Assembly (NCBI RefSeq): GCF_020176955.2
Contig: NZ_JAIUCZ020000010.1
Location: forward strand, 248,001 to 312,000
Direction of reading: 5' to 3'
DNA length: 64,000 bases
Origin: Nocardia sp. alder85J
GTDB taxonomy: Bacteria; Actinomycetota; Actinomycetes; Mycobacteriales; Mycobacteriaceae
The notes under the pieces are model-generated. The model searched no databases. It was not told where the DNA came from and was given only the letters and a program-made list of their open reading frames with translations. Positions 43,732-53,102 of the stretch are shown here, piece by piece (position 1 is the first letter of the stretch; each line of letters starts with the position of its first letter). The position numbers were made by a program, and so were the translations under genes.

Positions 43732-44817
43732 ATGGACCTCGCGGGAATCAGCGTCGTGGACGCCCACATCCACCAGTGGGATCCGCTCGGGACGCCGCGG
43801 GAGTTCAGCACCCCGGCGAAGCTGCTGCGCTACCTGCCGCTGCCGGTCGATTTCGCCGCGCGACTGACCCCGAAACGGGATCGGGAGTTCGTCGGCGACC
43901 CCACCGCGTACCTGCACCCCTACCTGCCCGCCGACTACCGCGCCGATGCCGGCGCGGTCCCGGTGGAGGCGCTGGTGCACATCGAGGTGGAATGGGCCGG
44001 GCGGGCGCCGGGGGCGAAGGCCGACGAGACCCGCTGGGTGGCGAGCCTGCCGTTCGGCGTCGACACGCCCGCGCTCGGGGCGATCATCGGCGGCGGCGAC
44101 CCGACCCGTCCCGGCTTCGCGGACCTGGTCGATGCGCATCGGTCGGCGTCCCCGCTGGTCCGGGGGATCCGCACGATGGTCGCGCATCACCCGGACCCCG
44201 ATGTGCGTTCGTTCGCGGCGGCGCCCGGCGTGCTGACCTCCTCGGGATTCCTCAACGGATTCGTGGTGCTGGCCGAACGCGGGCTGCACTTCGAGGCGTG
44301 GGTGTACTCGCATCAGCTGCCGGAGGTGACGGCGCTGGCGCAGCGATATCCCGAGGTCACGATCGTGTTGAACCATCTGGGCACCCCCGCGGGCATCTTC
44401 GGACCGGTGGGCCGCGCCACCGGATCCGGCCAGAACAGCCGGCACGAATTGTTCGCGCGCTGGCGCGAGGATCTCGCGGCGCTGGCGGCACAACCCAATG
44501 TGGTCGCGAAGGTCAGCGGCCTGGCCATGCCGGTCCTGGGCCACCTGGTCCCCGTCCGCGGCAACCCGACCCCGGTCGCGGCGCTGCTGGAACGGGTCGC
44601 GCCACTGCTGCACCACGCCTTCGACGTATTCGGCGCGCAGCGGCTGATCTGGGGTTCGAACTTCCCGGTGGACAAGCCGATCACCAGCATCGCCAACAGC
44701 GCGCAGGTGGTCGTGGACGTGCTCGCCGATCGCGGCGGCAGCGCCGTCGAACTGGATCAGGTGTTCCGCACCAACGCCCAGCAGGTGTATGCGATCGACG
44801 CGGACCTGCTGGCCTAG
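43732..44817 (+). CDS. Amidohydrolase-2 family metal-dependent hydrolase
   Basis: 361 residues. TIM-barrel hydrolase with the N-terminal metal pair VDAHIHQWDP, central HH at MVAHHPDPD, LNHLGTP (His) and C-terminal WGSNFPVDK (Asp). Members include dicarboxylate lactonases and decarboxylases. The substrate is not evident. It lies 133 bp after icmF and may be cotranscribed. A strong ribosome site (GAAAGGGG) precedes the ATG. Confidence 0.87.
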   Translation: MDLAGISVVDAHIHQWDPLGTPREFSTPAKLLRYLPLPVDFAARLTPKRDREFVGDPTAYLHPYLPADYRADAGAVPVEALVHIEVEWAGRAPGAKADETRWVASLPFGVDTPALGAIIGGGDPTRPGFADLVDAHRSASPLVRGIRTMVAHHPDPDVRSFAAAPGVLTSSGFLNGFVVLAERGLHFEAWVYSHQLPEVTALAQRYPEVTIVLNHLGTPAGIFGPVGRATGSGQNSRHELFARWREDLAALAAQPNVVAKVSGLAMPVLGHLVPVRGNPTPVAALLERVAPLLHHAFDVFGAQRLIWGSNFPVDKPITSIANSAQVVVDVLADRGGSAVELDQVFRTNAQQVYAIDADLLA

Positions 44818-45016
44818 CCGAGGCTGCGGTGGCCACGTTGCGCCGGGCTTCGACGGCCGATCCCGGTCGAGTCGGCGGCTGCCGAGGCCGGACCCGCTTG
44901 GTGCGGAAATGTGTAGCGCACGACCGCGGTGCGGAGGCCGTTGCCCCGGTCACCTCCGGCGATGGCTGGGTAGCGGCGCGGTCGCTGCTCCGGGCCGAGG
45001 CCACGGTCGTTGCTCG

Positions 45017-45790
45017 TCAGCCGGGACTGCGGTGGAGTGCGTGGGACAGGTCGGCGCGGGCCGTCACCAGGGACGGGCCGTACCAGGTGAGCTGGCGGCC
45101 GGAGACCAGTGCCACGGGCAGGCCCGGAAATGCTTCCGGGCCATCGGTTTCGGTGAAGACGTAGGGTTCGTCCGGGAGGACGGCCAGGTCGATGCCGGTG
45201 GTCAGTTCGGTCTCGGTCAGGGTCGGGTAGCGGTCGGGGCGGTCGGCGTGTACGAGGTGCAGGCCGAGGCGGCGAGCCAGGTCGCCGGTGAAGGTGTCGC
45301 GGCCGACCACCATCCACGGGTTGCGCCAGATCGGGATGACCGCGCGCACAGCGGGTTCCGGTGGTGGTGCGGCCCAGGCGCGTTCGGCCTCGGCCAGCCA
45401 GGGCGGAGGGTCGGCCGCCAGTGCGGTGGTGAAGAGGTTCGCCAGGGCGGTGCAGGCTTCGTCCACGGTGGTGATCCTGGTGACCCACACCGGAATTCCC
45501 GCCGCGCGCAGCCGGTCGACGTCCAGGCGGCGGTTCTCCTCCTGATTGCACACCACCAGGTCCGGGGCCAGTTCCACGATGCGGCGCACGTTCGGGTTCT
45601 TGGTTCCGCGGACCCGCTCCACCGCGAGCTCGGGCGGGTGGGTGCACCAGTCGGTGGCGGCGATCAGCAGGCCCGGGCAGGTCGCGGCGATCGCCTCGGT
45701 CAGCGACGGGACCAGGGAGACCACCCGTCGCACCGGGCGCGGGATGGGCACCGCGGTGCCCAGATCGTCGATCGGGTGCGGCACGGTCAC
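45017..45790 (-). CDS. Helical-backbone metal receptor (BtuF-like periplasmic-binding fold)
   Basis: 257 residues. The class III substrate-binding fold starts RVVSLVPSLTEAIAATCPG and continues LIAATDWCTHPP and PDLVVCNQEENR. No signal peptide or lipobox is seen, unlike true ABC receptors, and no permease lies beside it. It may be a cytoplasmic metal or cobalamin binder. ATG overlaps the SWIM gene stop by 4 bp. Confidence 0.82.
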   Translation of the reverse strand: MTVPHPIDDLGTAVPIPRPVRRVVSLVPSLTEAIAATCPGLLIAATDWCTHPPELAVERVRGTKNPNVRRIVELAPDLVVCNQEENRRLDVDRLRAAGIPVWVTRITTVDEACTALANLFTTALAADPPPWLAEAERAWAAPPPEPAVRAVIPIWRNPWMVVGRDTFTGDLARRLGLHLVHADRPDRYPTLTETELTTGIDLAVLPDEPYVFTETDGPEAFPGLPVALVSGRQLTWYGPSLVTARADLSHALHRSPG

Positions 45791-46557
45791 TGCTCCAGCG
45801 TGTGATAGATCGCGCGCAGGTCGCGCAGGCCCGCCTCCGCCGTGCGCTCGTCCTCGGCGGTCGCCCGCAGCGCCTGCCGCAGCGGGATCGGGTCGAGATC
45901 GTCGACGGCGGAACGGAATTCGGGGGCCGGCAGGGCGGGCAGGGTGGTGGTCTCACCGTAGAGGTCGTCGGAGACGGTCAGGCCGCCGTCGCGTTCCACC
46001 CCGCCGATCAGGGTGTCCAGGTCGAGGCCGCGCAGGGTGAGCATCACCGCCGGTTCCTCGTCCAGGCGCTCGGCGATGATGTAGCAGACGGCGGCCACAT
46101 GTTTGCAGGGCCAGCCGGAATCCGGGCAGGTACAGGCGAAGTCGAGTTCGGCGGCGGTGCCGGGGAGCAGCAGCGGGCTCAGTTCGGGAGGCAGGGTGCC
46201 GGAGGCGAGCTGGGCGAGCATGCCGGGCGTGGCGCGCACCAGATTGATCACCTCGTCGAGGCGATCGTCGCGCAACTGCCGCAGGGTGAGCGCCGCGGTG
46301 AAGGGGCGGGGCTGGCTGCCCTGTACCTCCGCGGTGACGGCGCCGGGCTCCAGGTGGTAGCTGACCACCTGGCCCGCGCGCGCGTAGGCGCGGCCCCGGG
46401 TCAGCCGGCCCGCGTCGGCGACCTGTTCGATCGCGGTCAGGAAGGCGCGGCCCCACCAGCTGCGGGCGAATGCCGTACCGTGCCGGCTGCGCGACTTCAC
46501 CCCACCACGGACCGGAATGCGCTTGCCGTACTTGCTGAAATCCTCGAACGGGCTCAT
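45787..46557 (-). CDS. SWIM zinc-finger protein
   Basis: 256 residues. The SWIM motif CxCx(n)CxH appears as ACTCPDSGWPCKHVAAV (residues about 142-158). The N-terminal region contains FARSWWGRAFLTAIEQ. SWIM proteins of this type are regularly encoded beside SNF2 helicases, as here (31-bp gap) and in M. tuberculosis (Rv2102 near helZ). A role with the helicase in DNA repair or defence is inferred. Confidence 0.9.
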   Translation of the reverse strand: MSPFEDFSKYGKRIPVRGGVKSRSRHGTAFARSWWGRAFLTAIEQVADAGRLTRGRAYARAGQVVSYHLEPGAVTAEVQGSQPRPFTAALTLRQLRDDRLDEVINLVRATPGMLAQLASGTLPPELSPLLLPGTAAELDFACTCPDSGWPCKHVAAVCYIIAERLDEEPAVMLTLRGLDLDTLIGGVERDGGLTVSDDLYGETTTLPALPAPEFRSAVDDLDPIPLRQALRATAEDERTAEAGLRDLRAIYHTLEQ

Positions 46558-46588
46558 GCCGCGCCTGCCTCCCCGGATGCCCGCTCGC

Positions 46589-49408
46589 TCATTCGCCGAC
46601 CGCCTCCGAGCCCAGGGCGAACAGATTGCGGATCTCGTCGTTGTTCAGCTCGCCGATCCAGTTCTCGCCGGTGCCGACCGTCAGATTCGCCAATTCCTGT
46701 TTGCCGCCGAGCATGTCGTGAATCCGCTCCTCGACGGTGTCGACACACACCAGCTTGCGCACCTGGACGTCGCGGCGCTGCCCGATGCGGAAGGCGCGGT
46801 CGGTGGCCTGGTTCTCCACCGCCGGATTCCACCAGCGGTCCAGGTGCACCACATGATTGGCGGCGGTCAGGTTCAGGCCGGTGCCACCGGCCTTGAGCGA
46901 CAACAACATCAGCGGCGGCCCGTCCTCCTCGTGCTGGAACTGCTCGACCATGGTGTCGCGGCCCCGCTTCGACACCCCACCGTGCAGGAACGGGATCCGG
47001 GTGCCGAATCGTTCGCTGAGATACGGCGTGATCAGCTCGCCGAACTCACGGAACTGGGTGAACAGCAGGGCCTTCTCGCCGTCGGCGAGTACCGATTCCA
47101 GCACGTCCTCCACCAGCGCCAGCTTGCCGGACCGGTGCTGCCCGCGGCGCAGCACCGAGGAGCCGTCGCCGAGGTAGTGAGCGGGATGGTTGCACACCTG
47201 CTTCAGCCGGGTGAGTGCGCCGAGCACCGTGCCCTTGCGCGAAATGCCCTCGCCCTTCGAGGTTTTCAGCTTCGCCACCATGTCGTCGACCACCGCCTGA
47301 TACAGCGCGGCCTGCTCGACGGTGAGGTTGGCGCGGACCGGGATCTCGATCTTGTCGGGCAGGTCGGCGATCACCGCCGGATCGGTCTTCACCCGGCGCA
47401 GCACGAACGGGGCGGTGACGGTGCGCAACCGGGTGATGGCGTTCTCGTCGCGTTCGCGTTCGATCGGGATCGCGAAGCGGGCATGGAACTGCGAGGGCTT
47501 GCCCAGCAGCGACGGGGCCGCGAAATCCATGATGGACCGCAACTCCTCGAGCCGGTTCTCCACCGGAGTTCCGGTGAGCGCCAGGCGATGTCGCGCGGGA
47601 ATCTCGCGGGCGGCGCGGGCCTGGCGGGTGGCGGCGTTCTTGATGTGCTGGGCCTCGTCGAGCGCCACCCGGCCCCAGGACTGCCGTTTCAGCGCCTCGA
47701 CGTCGCGGGCCAGCAATGCGTAGGTGGTGATCACCAGATCGGAATCGGCCACGGCCGCATCGAATTCCGCGCCCACGCGGCGGCCGGCGCCATGATGCAC
47801 CGTCACCCGCAGCTCGGGGGCGAAGCGCTGGGCCTCGCGCTGCCAGTTGCCCACCACCGACATCGGGCACACCAGCAGGGTCGGGCCGGGTGCGGCGCCG
47901 GCCTGTTCGCGCTCGTGGACCAGCAGCGCCAGCACCTGAACGGTCTTGCCGAGGCCCATGTCGTCGGCCAGGATGCCGCCGCAGCCCATCCGGCTCATGG
48001 TGGCCAGCCAGGTCAGCCCGCGTTCCTGATACGGGCGCAGCTGCGCGCGCAGTCCCGCCGGCGCCGGAACCGGCTCCACCACCCGGTTCGCGTCGAGCAG
48101 GGTCGCCACCCAGCCGGTGGCGCTGACCTCCTCCAGCGGCACCCGCTTCACCTCGGAGCCGGCCACCTCGGCCAGCAGCTGGGCCATCGTGCCCGTGGTG
48201 TCGGTGGTGCGGCCGCCGAGATAGGCGGCCGCGGCGGCGAGCACCTCGTGGTCGGCCTGCACCCATTCCCCGCGCAGCTGCACCAGATCCGATTTGGCCT
48301 GCACCAGCCGGGTCATCTCCGCGGGGGTCAGCACGGTGTCGCCGAGCGCCAGTTCCCAACGGTAGGAGACCAATCCGTCGAGGCCGACGGTGCTGTCGGT
48401 GGCGGCCGGGCTCTGCACCCGCAGCCGCATGCTCGGCGCCACGATCCGCCAGGCCCGGGGTAGCATGAGTTGTACTCCGGCGCTGCGTAATTCGTTTGCG
48501 CCGTGTGCGACCAGATCCTGTACGCCGGTGGTGGTGAGCAGGAAGTCGAGACCGCCGGGCGCGCGCGGCAGGTCGCGCAGCCGCGGGTACGCCTGGATCG
48601 CCGCCGTCACCCGGTCGCCCGCCAGGCGCAGCGCCGCCGGTTCGCCGATCGGTGGAACGGGTTGTGGCGCTTCGCCTTCCGCGCGCAGGCAGACCTCCAG
48701 CCGCCACAGCGTGTCGGCCTCGATGCCGGCATCGGGGCCCTCCTCGGGCTCCACCAGCCGCAGCACCAGTTCGGGCTCGCCGACGGTCAGGCTGGTCCGC
48801 CACTGCTCCAGTGCGGTGGACACCCGGTGCGAGCCCGATTCGACGGGCATGTCGGCGAGCAGCGCCGCCACCAGATCGTGGTCCGAGTGCGCCGGATGCG
48901 CCGCGGCGGCCAGCGCCAGCCGCACGATCGGATCGGTCAGCTCGGCGACCAGATCCTCCAGTACCGCCGCGGGCCGTCCGGCCACCCGCAGCGCGGGCGG
49001 GGTGGCCGCGACCAGTTCCGCCAGCCAGGCCCGCTGTCGCTGCCCGCCGACCAGCCGCCAGCGGGCCCACCACTCGCCGTCGGCCCGGGTCAGCTCCGGC
49101 ACCACCCGGCCGCCGCGCGCCCAGCGCTGCACCCCTTGCGCGGCGTGCCCGAGGAAGCGCAGGTCGGCGGAGACCGCGGCGGGCGGCAGCCGCTGCAACA
49201 ACACCTCCGCCGCCCGCGCCGGCGCCAGCGCGTGCGCCGGGACCACCGCCTCCACCGGCCCGTCCGGCCCCGCGTGCAGGACCCGCGCGCGGTGCCGGAA
49301 GCGCGCCGACGTCAGCACCTCACCGAGCGGGCCCGGTACCGCGGCGGCGGGATCGCCGTCGCGCCACAGCAGCAGGCCCGACCCCGGCGTCCACAACCCG
49401 TGCAGCAT
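46589..49408 (-). CDS. helZ: SNF2-family DEAD/DEAH helicase (HelZ-like)
   Basis: 939 residues. The N-terminal half (about 1-440) is a bacterial SNF2-associated domain. The motor follows: ILADDMGLGKTVQVLALL (Walker A), LDEAQHIKN (Walker B DEAQ), LTGTPVENRLEELRSIMDF, then helicase-C motifs LFTQFREFG, SLKAGGTGLNLTAANHV and DRAFRIGQRRDVQV. It is a DNA translocase without a nuclease domain. The closest named relative is HelZ (Rv2101). ATG 49408 starts MLHGLWTPGSGLLLW. Confidence 0.92.
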   Translation of the reverse strand: MLHGLWTPGSGLLLWRDGDPAAAVPGPLGEVLTSARFRHRARVLHAGPDGPVEAVVPAHALAPARAAEVLLQRLPPAAVSADLRFLGHAAQGVQRWARGGRVVPELTRADGEWWARWRLVGGQRQRAWLAELVAATPPALRVAGRPAAVLEDLVAELTDPIVRLALAAAAHPAHSDHDLVAALLADMPVESGSHRVSTALEQWRTSLTVGEPELVLRLVEPEEGPDAGIEADTLWRLEVCLRAEGEAPQPVPPIGEPAALRLAGDRVTAAIQAYPRLRDLPRAPGGLDFLLTTTGVQDLVAHGANELRSAGVQLMLPRAWRIVAPSMRLRVQSPAATDSTVGLDGLVSYRWELALGDTVLTPAEMTRLVQAKSDLVQLRGEWVQADHEVLAAAAAYLGGRTTDTTGTMAQLLAEVAGSEVKRVPLEEVSATGWVATLLDANRVVEPVPAPAGLRAQLRPYQERGLTWLATMSRMGCGGILADDMGLGKTVQVLALLVHEREQAGAAPGPTLLVCPMSVVGNWQREAQRFAPELRVTVHHGAGRRVGAEFDAAVADSDLVITTYALLARDVEALKRQSWGRVALDEAQHIKNAATRQARAAREIPARHRLALTGTPVENRLEELRSIMDFAAPSLLGKPSQFHARFAIPIERERDENAITRLRTVTAPFVLRRVKTDPAVIADLPDKIEIPVRANLTVEQAALYQAVVDDMVAKLKTSKGEGISRKGTVLGALTRLKQVCNHPAHYLGDGSSVLRRGQHRSGKLALVEDVLESVLADGEKALLFTQFREFGELITPYLSERFGTRIPFLHGGVSKRGRDTMVEQFQHEEDGPPLMLLSLKAGGTGLNLTAANHVVHLDRWWNPAVENQATDRAFRIGQRRDVQVRKLVCVDTVEERIHDMLGGKQELANLTVGTGENWIGELNNDEIRNLFALGSEAVGE

Positions 49409-49705
49409 CCGCCCATCAAATCAGCCGGTACCGACATCTCCGCCACCGCCTGCCACCGGGCGAATGCGGGCCGGTGCGAATTACTCCGGCGCAATTCGAT
49501 ACCGGCCGCGAGCCACGAATCCGTCGCACCCCACCGCTGCCCCTTTATTTCCGGCTGCGCGCGGAACATACTGGGATATCCGCTGGTCACCGCACGAGCG
49601 ACGGGCTCGCTCGTGTATTGCGACAACCCGCCGACCGGGTGTTCCCGGCGAGCCCGAATCCGCGGCGCAGCCGGCGTCGCGCAGAGCAGGGGAGGGCAGT
49701 GAATC
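49409..49705. other. Divergent intergenic region, no gene seen
   Basis: 297 bp between the helicase and the hypothetical gene at 49706. It must hold promoters for both directions. A GGGGAGGG ribosome site for 49706 lies at its right end. No RNA gene or repeat was recognised. Confidence 0.4.
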
Positions 49706-50068
49706 ATGACAATTCTGCTCCAGGTTCTCGAGCAGAGTTTCACGCCGACGACGTCGTGGGAGCGCCGAAAATTCACGTTCGTCGACACCTCGAAGATCGT
49801 CGGCATGCGCCTCGACGGGCAGTCCGGTGTGTGGCTGGATCTGTCCCGGCCGGGCGAATCACAACGACTGGCGCGGACGGCCGATCCGCATCAGGCGATC
49901 ACCTTCCTGCTCAGCACGTTCGCGAAGATCGCCGAATGTGAGGAGCGGGGCGGTTCCTGGCTGATCGGCCACGACGGCGTGCACGTCGAATCGGTGCAGG
50001 CCATGCGCTACCCGCCGCAGGACGCGGAACTCCCCGCCGACGACCTGCTGGCCCGCGCCTGGCTGTAG
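49706..50068 (+). CDS. Conserved hypothetical protein, 120 aa
   Basis: A small soluble protein (MTILLQVLEQSFTPTTSWERR) with no recognised domain. A good ribosome site precedes ATG 49706. It is divergent from the helicase gene. Codon use is normal for the region, supporting a real gene. Confidence 0.6.
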   Translation: MTILLQVLEQSFTPTTSWERRKFTFVDTSKIVGMRLDGQSGVWLDLSRPGESQRLARTADPHQAITFLLSTFAKIAECEERGGSWLIGHDGVHVESVQAMRYPPQDAELPADDLLARAWL

Positions 50069-50136
50069 CGACGCGCCCGGAACCCTGACACACCGGCGCG
50101 AGCGGAGTTGTCGGCCGCCCGGTGTAGAAGTGAGCC

Positions 50137-50874
50137 GTGCGATCGAGCAGGGGTGGATCGAGGGCCACGCGGGGACACCGTCCCCCGCTATCGCGTCGTG
50201 GCCTGGTCACGGCGGTCGTCGCCGTCCTGCTGGCCGGTTGCGCCCTACTCGCGGGTTGTGCGCGCACGCCGGCGACCCCCGCCCCCGGCAGCCCCACGCG
50301 GGCCCGGTTGGAGCAACTGCTCACCGAGGTGCGCGTGGTCGAGCACCGGACCCGCCCCGGCGGTTACGACCGTGGCTGCCTGGCCACGCAGGCGTGCGTC
50401 TTCGGCCCCGCGTGGTCCGACGGCCGGCACGACTGCGACGCCCGCAACCGGGTGCTCGGCGCCCAGCTGACGGCCGTCCGCTTCCGTCCCGGCAGCCGCG
50501 ACTGCATCGTGCTCACCGGCACCCTGTCCGACCCGTACACCGGCCGCCGCATCCCCTTCGACCGCGCGCGGGCCCGCGCGGTCCAGATCGACCACGTCTA
50601 CCCCCTGGCCGCCGCCTGGGATCTCGGCGCCGCGAATTGGTCACTGCCGCAACGCATCCGATTCGCCAACGACGTCGAGGTCAACCTGCTCGCCGTCGAC
50701 GGCGGCAGCAACGAGGACAAGGGCGACCGCACCCCCGCCGACTGGCTCCCGCCCGCCCCCGCCTACCACTGCTTCTACGCCGGCAAATACCTCACCGCCG
50801 CCACCCGCTACGACCTCCCGCTCACCACCGCCGACCACACCGCACTCGCGGCCGTCGCCCGCCACTGCCCCTGA
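50137..50874 (+). CDS. HNH-type (DUF1524) predicted lipoprotein
   Basis: 245 residues. An N-terminal membrane segment ends in the lipobox LLAGC (about residues 38-42). The C-terminal domain has AVQIDHVYPLAAAWDLGA, then NLLAVDGGSNEDKGDRTPADW, the GmrSD/DUF1524 HNH nuclease pattern common in secreted actinobacterial proteins. An extracellular nuclease is predicted; activity is unproven. The start is GTG 50137. Confidence 0.85.
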   Translation: MRSSRGGSRATRGHRPPLSRRGLVTAVVAVLLAGCALLAGCARTPATPAPGSPTRARLEQLLTEVRVVEHRTRPGGYDRGCLATQACVFGPAWSDGRHDCDARNRVLGAQLTAVRFRPGSRDCIVLTGTLSDPYTGRRIPFDRARARAVQIDHVYPLAAAWDLGAANWSLPQRIRFANDVEVNLLAVDGGSNEDKGDRTPADWLPPAPAYHCFYAGKYLTAATRYDLPLTTADHTALAAVARHCP

Positions 50875-50946
50875 CCTGCCGGAATCATCACCGCACCGGA
50901 GTTCCTGTGGCTGCTCCGGTCCTGTTCACGGGGCTATGGACTATCT

Positions 50947-50990
50947 CACAGCAGGCTGTGATGCATGGACATCCGACTATAGATTTATTC
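50947..50990 (+). promoter_or_regulatory. Promoter region of echA9-echA8 with palindrome
   Basis: CACAGCAGGCTGTG (50947-50960), a 6-bp inverted repeat with two central bases, is followed by an AT-rich stretch containing TATAGATTTATT, unusual for this genome. It is a plausible -10 region with an upstream operator about 90 bp before the echA9 start. Confidence 0.45.
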
Positions 50991-51045
50991 ATTCAGTGAG
51001 AATGTGGCCGGGTGCAGCCTGCCCGCGGTAGGAAGAGGGTGGCCG

Positions 51046-52149
51046 ATGACCGACGATGTGCTCATCGAGAAACAGGACGGGCTGGGGGTGATCACCCTCG
51101 CGCGGCCGCGGGCGATCAATGCGCTGAACCACGCGATGGTGCTGGCGATGCTGGCGGCATTGCGGGCGTGGGCCGATGATGGCGAGGTGCGGGCGGTCGT
51201 GCTGACCGGGGCGGGGGAGCGCGGGCTGTGTGCCGGTGGCGATCTCGTCGGCATGTACGCGGATGCCAAGGATCGGGTGGGTGGGCCCGATTCGCCGAGC
51301 GGGCAGTTCTGGCGGGACGAATACACGCTGAACGCGCTGATCGCCGCGTACCCGAAGCCGTATGTCGCGATCATGGACGGGCTGGTGCTCGGCGGTGGCG
51401 TGGGCGTGTCGGCGCACGGCAGTCATCGGGTGGTCACCGAGCGGTCGTCGGTCGGGATGCCGGAGACGGGGATCGGGTTCATCCCCGATGTGGGCGGCAC
51501 GTATCTGTTGTCGCGGGCGCCCGGCGAAACGGGGACCCATCTGGGGCTGACCGCGGGCCGGATGTCCGCGGGCGATGCGATCGCGGCGGGGTTCGCCGAC
51601 CATTACGTGCCGTCGGATCGGTTGCCGGCGCTGCTGGCGGCGTTGCGTGTCACCGAGGCGGATGTCGCGATCGCGAAATTCGCCGAGGCCGCACCGGAAT
51701 CCGAACTGCTCGGGCAGCGTGACTGGATCGACGCCTGTTACGCCGCCGGCAGTGTCGAGGAGATCGTGGCCGCGTTGCGGGTGCATCCGGCGCCGCGGGC
51801 CGGGCAGGCCGCCGCGGACATCCTGGCCAAATCGCCGTCCGCGCTGAAGGTGACGCTGCGGGCGCTGCGCGAGGCGCGCGGCGACGCCGGACTGGCCGAC
51901 GCCCTGAACCGGGAGTTCCGGGTCTCGGTCGCCGGGCTGCGCAGTCACGATCTCGGCGAGGGCATCCGGGCGCAGGTGATCGACAAGGATCGCTCGCCGC
52001 AGTGGTTGCCGCCGGACCTGGCCGACGTCAGCGCCGAACTGGTCGACTCCTATTTCATCCCGCTCGGCGATCGTGAACTGGGTCTGGTGGATTCGGGCGC
52101 CTCCGCTATCGTCACGAATGTCCGCACCCGATCGGAGGAGCAGTCGTGA
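51046..52149 (+). CDS. echA9: 3-hydroxyisobutyryl-CoA hydrolase-type crotonase (EchA9-like)
   Basis: 367 residues, longer than ordinary hydratases. Crotonase landmarks: ITLARPRAINALN, CAGGDLVGMYAD, and the hydrolase segment GLVLGGGVGVSAHG with MPETGIGFIPDVGGTYLLSR. The length and motif fit HIBCH, which releases 3-hydroxyisobutyrate in valine breakdown. ATG 51046 is chosen over 51004. The stop overlaps echA8 by 4 bp, as in M. tuberculosis echA9-echA8. Confidence 0.9.
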   Translation: MTDDVLIEKQDGLGVITLARPRAINALNHAMVLAMLAALRAWADDGEVRAVVLTGAGERGLCAGGDLVGMYADAKDRVGGPDSPSGQFWRDEYTLNALIAAYPKPYVAIMDGLVLGGGVGVSAHGSHRVVTERSSVGMPETGIGFIPDVGGTYLLSRAPGETGTHLGLTAGRMSAGDAIAAGFADHYVPSDRLPALLAALRVTEADVAIAKFAEAAPESELLGQRDWIDACYAAGSVEEIVAALRVHPAPRAGQAAADILAKSPSALKVTLRALREARGDAGLADALNREFRVSVAGLRSHDLGEGIRAQVIDKDRSPQWLPPDLADVSAELVDSYFIPLGDRELGLVDSGASAIVTNVRTRSEEQS

Positions 52150-52922
52150 CCGATTTCGAGACCATCCTGCTGGAGCGCAAGGGCCGCGTCGCGCTCATCA
52201 CGCTGAACCGGCCGAAGGCCCTGAACGCGCTGAACTCGCAGGTGCTCGTCGACATCACCGCCGCGCTCGACGAATTGGAGCCCGACGAGGGTATCGGCGC
52301 GGTCGTGCTGACCGGTTCGGAGAAGGCGTTCGCCGCCGGCGCCGACATCAAGGAGATGCAGTCCAAGTCGTACATGGACATGTTCCTGGCCGACCAGTTC
52401 GCGGGCTGGGACCGGTTCACCGCGTTCCGCAAGCCGATCATCGCGGCGGTCTCCGGCTTCGCCCTCGGCGGCGGCTGTGAACTGGCCATGATGTGCGACA
52501 TCCTGATCGCCGCCGATACCGCGAAGTTCGGTCAGCCGGAGATCAAGCTCGGCATCATCCCGGGTATGGGCGGTTCGCAGCGGCTGACCCGGGCCGTCGG
52601 CAAGGCCAAGGCCATGGACCTGGTGCTGACCGGGCGCACGATGGACGCCACCGAGGCGGAGCGGGCCGGGCTGGTGGCCCGGATCGTCCCGGCCGCGGAA
52701 CTGCTGGCCACCGCGCTCGAGGTGGCGGAGACCATCGCGTCGCTGTCGCTGCCCTCGGTGCTGGTCGCCAAGGAGGTGGTCAACCGCTCGTACGAGACCA
52801 CCCTGTCCGAGGGGCTGCGTTTCGAGCGGCGGGTCTTCCATTCGCTGTTCGCGACCGAGGATCAGAAGGAAGGCATGGCGGCCTTCGTGGAGAAGCGCGC
52901 CGCGAACTTCGGCAATCGCTGA
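52146..52922 (+). CDS. echA8: Enoyl-CoA hydratase (EchA8-like)
   Basis: 258 residues, close to mycobacterial EchA8 in length and sequence. It hydrates 2-enoyl-CoA in beta-oxidation. Oxyanion-hole segment AAGADIKEMQ, GGCELAMMCDIL with the first catalytic Glu region, and KLGIIPGMGGSQRLTR with the second. GTG 52146 overlaps the preceding stop. Confidence 0.94.
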   Translation: MTDFETILLERKGRVALITLNRPKALNALNSQVLVDITAALDELEPDEGIGAVVLTGSEKAFAAGADIKEMQSKSYMDMFLADQFAGWDRFTAFRKPIIAAVSGFALGGGCELAMMCDILIAADTAKFGQPEIKLGIIPGMGGSQRLTRAVGKAKAMDLVLTGRTMDATEAERAGLVARIVPAAELLATALEVAETIASLSLPSVLVAKEVVNRSYETTLSEGLRFERRVFHSLFATEDQKEGMAAFVEKRAANFGNR

Positions 52923-52950
52923 GGTCACGACGAGAAACGGTGCCGATCAG

Positions 52951-53021
52951 AGCGAGCGGCGGGATTCGAACCCACGTGAACGGATTTGCAATCCGGTACC
53001 TCACCACTCGGCCACGCCCGC
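52951..53021 (-). tRNA. tRNA-Cys (GCA)
   Basis: 71 bases on the minus strand. The acceptor stem pairs GCGGGCG with CGCTCGC with one G-U pair. The anticodon loop is TTGCAAA with anticodon GCA, and the T-arm loop is TTCGAAT. The discriminator base is T, as expected for tRNA-Cys. CCA is not encoded. Confidence 0.95.
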
Positions 53022-53102
53022 ATCGTCGTGATCATCATGCCGGAGGTCGTCGGCGATACCGAGGATTGCGGTCAGGATGATCGGAATCAATAGACTCGCC
53101 GT

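Noticed and set aside
40236..43811. 1,191-codon open frame on the minus strand over icmF
   Set aside because: It is antisense to a clear three-domain IcmF, has no recognisable domain, and reflects the high GC content, which makes stop codons rare in opposing frames.
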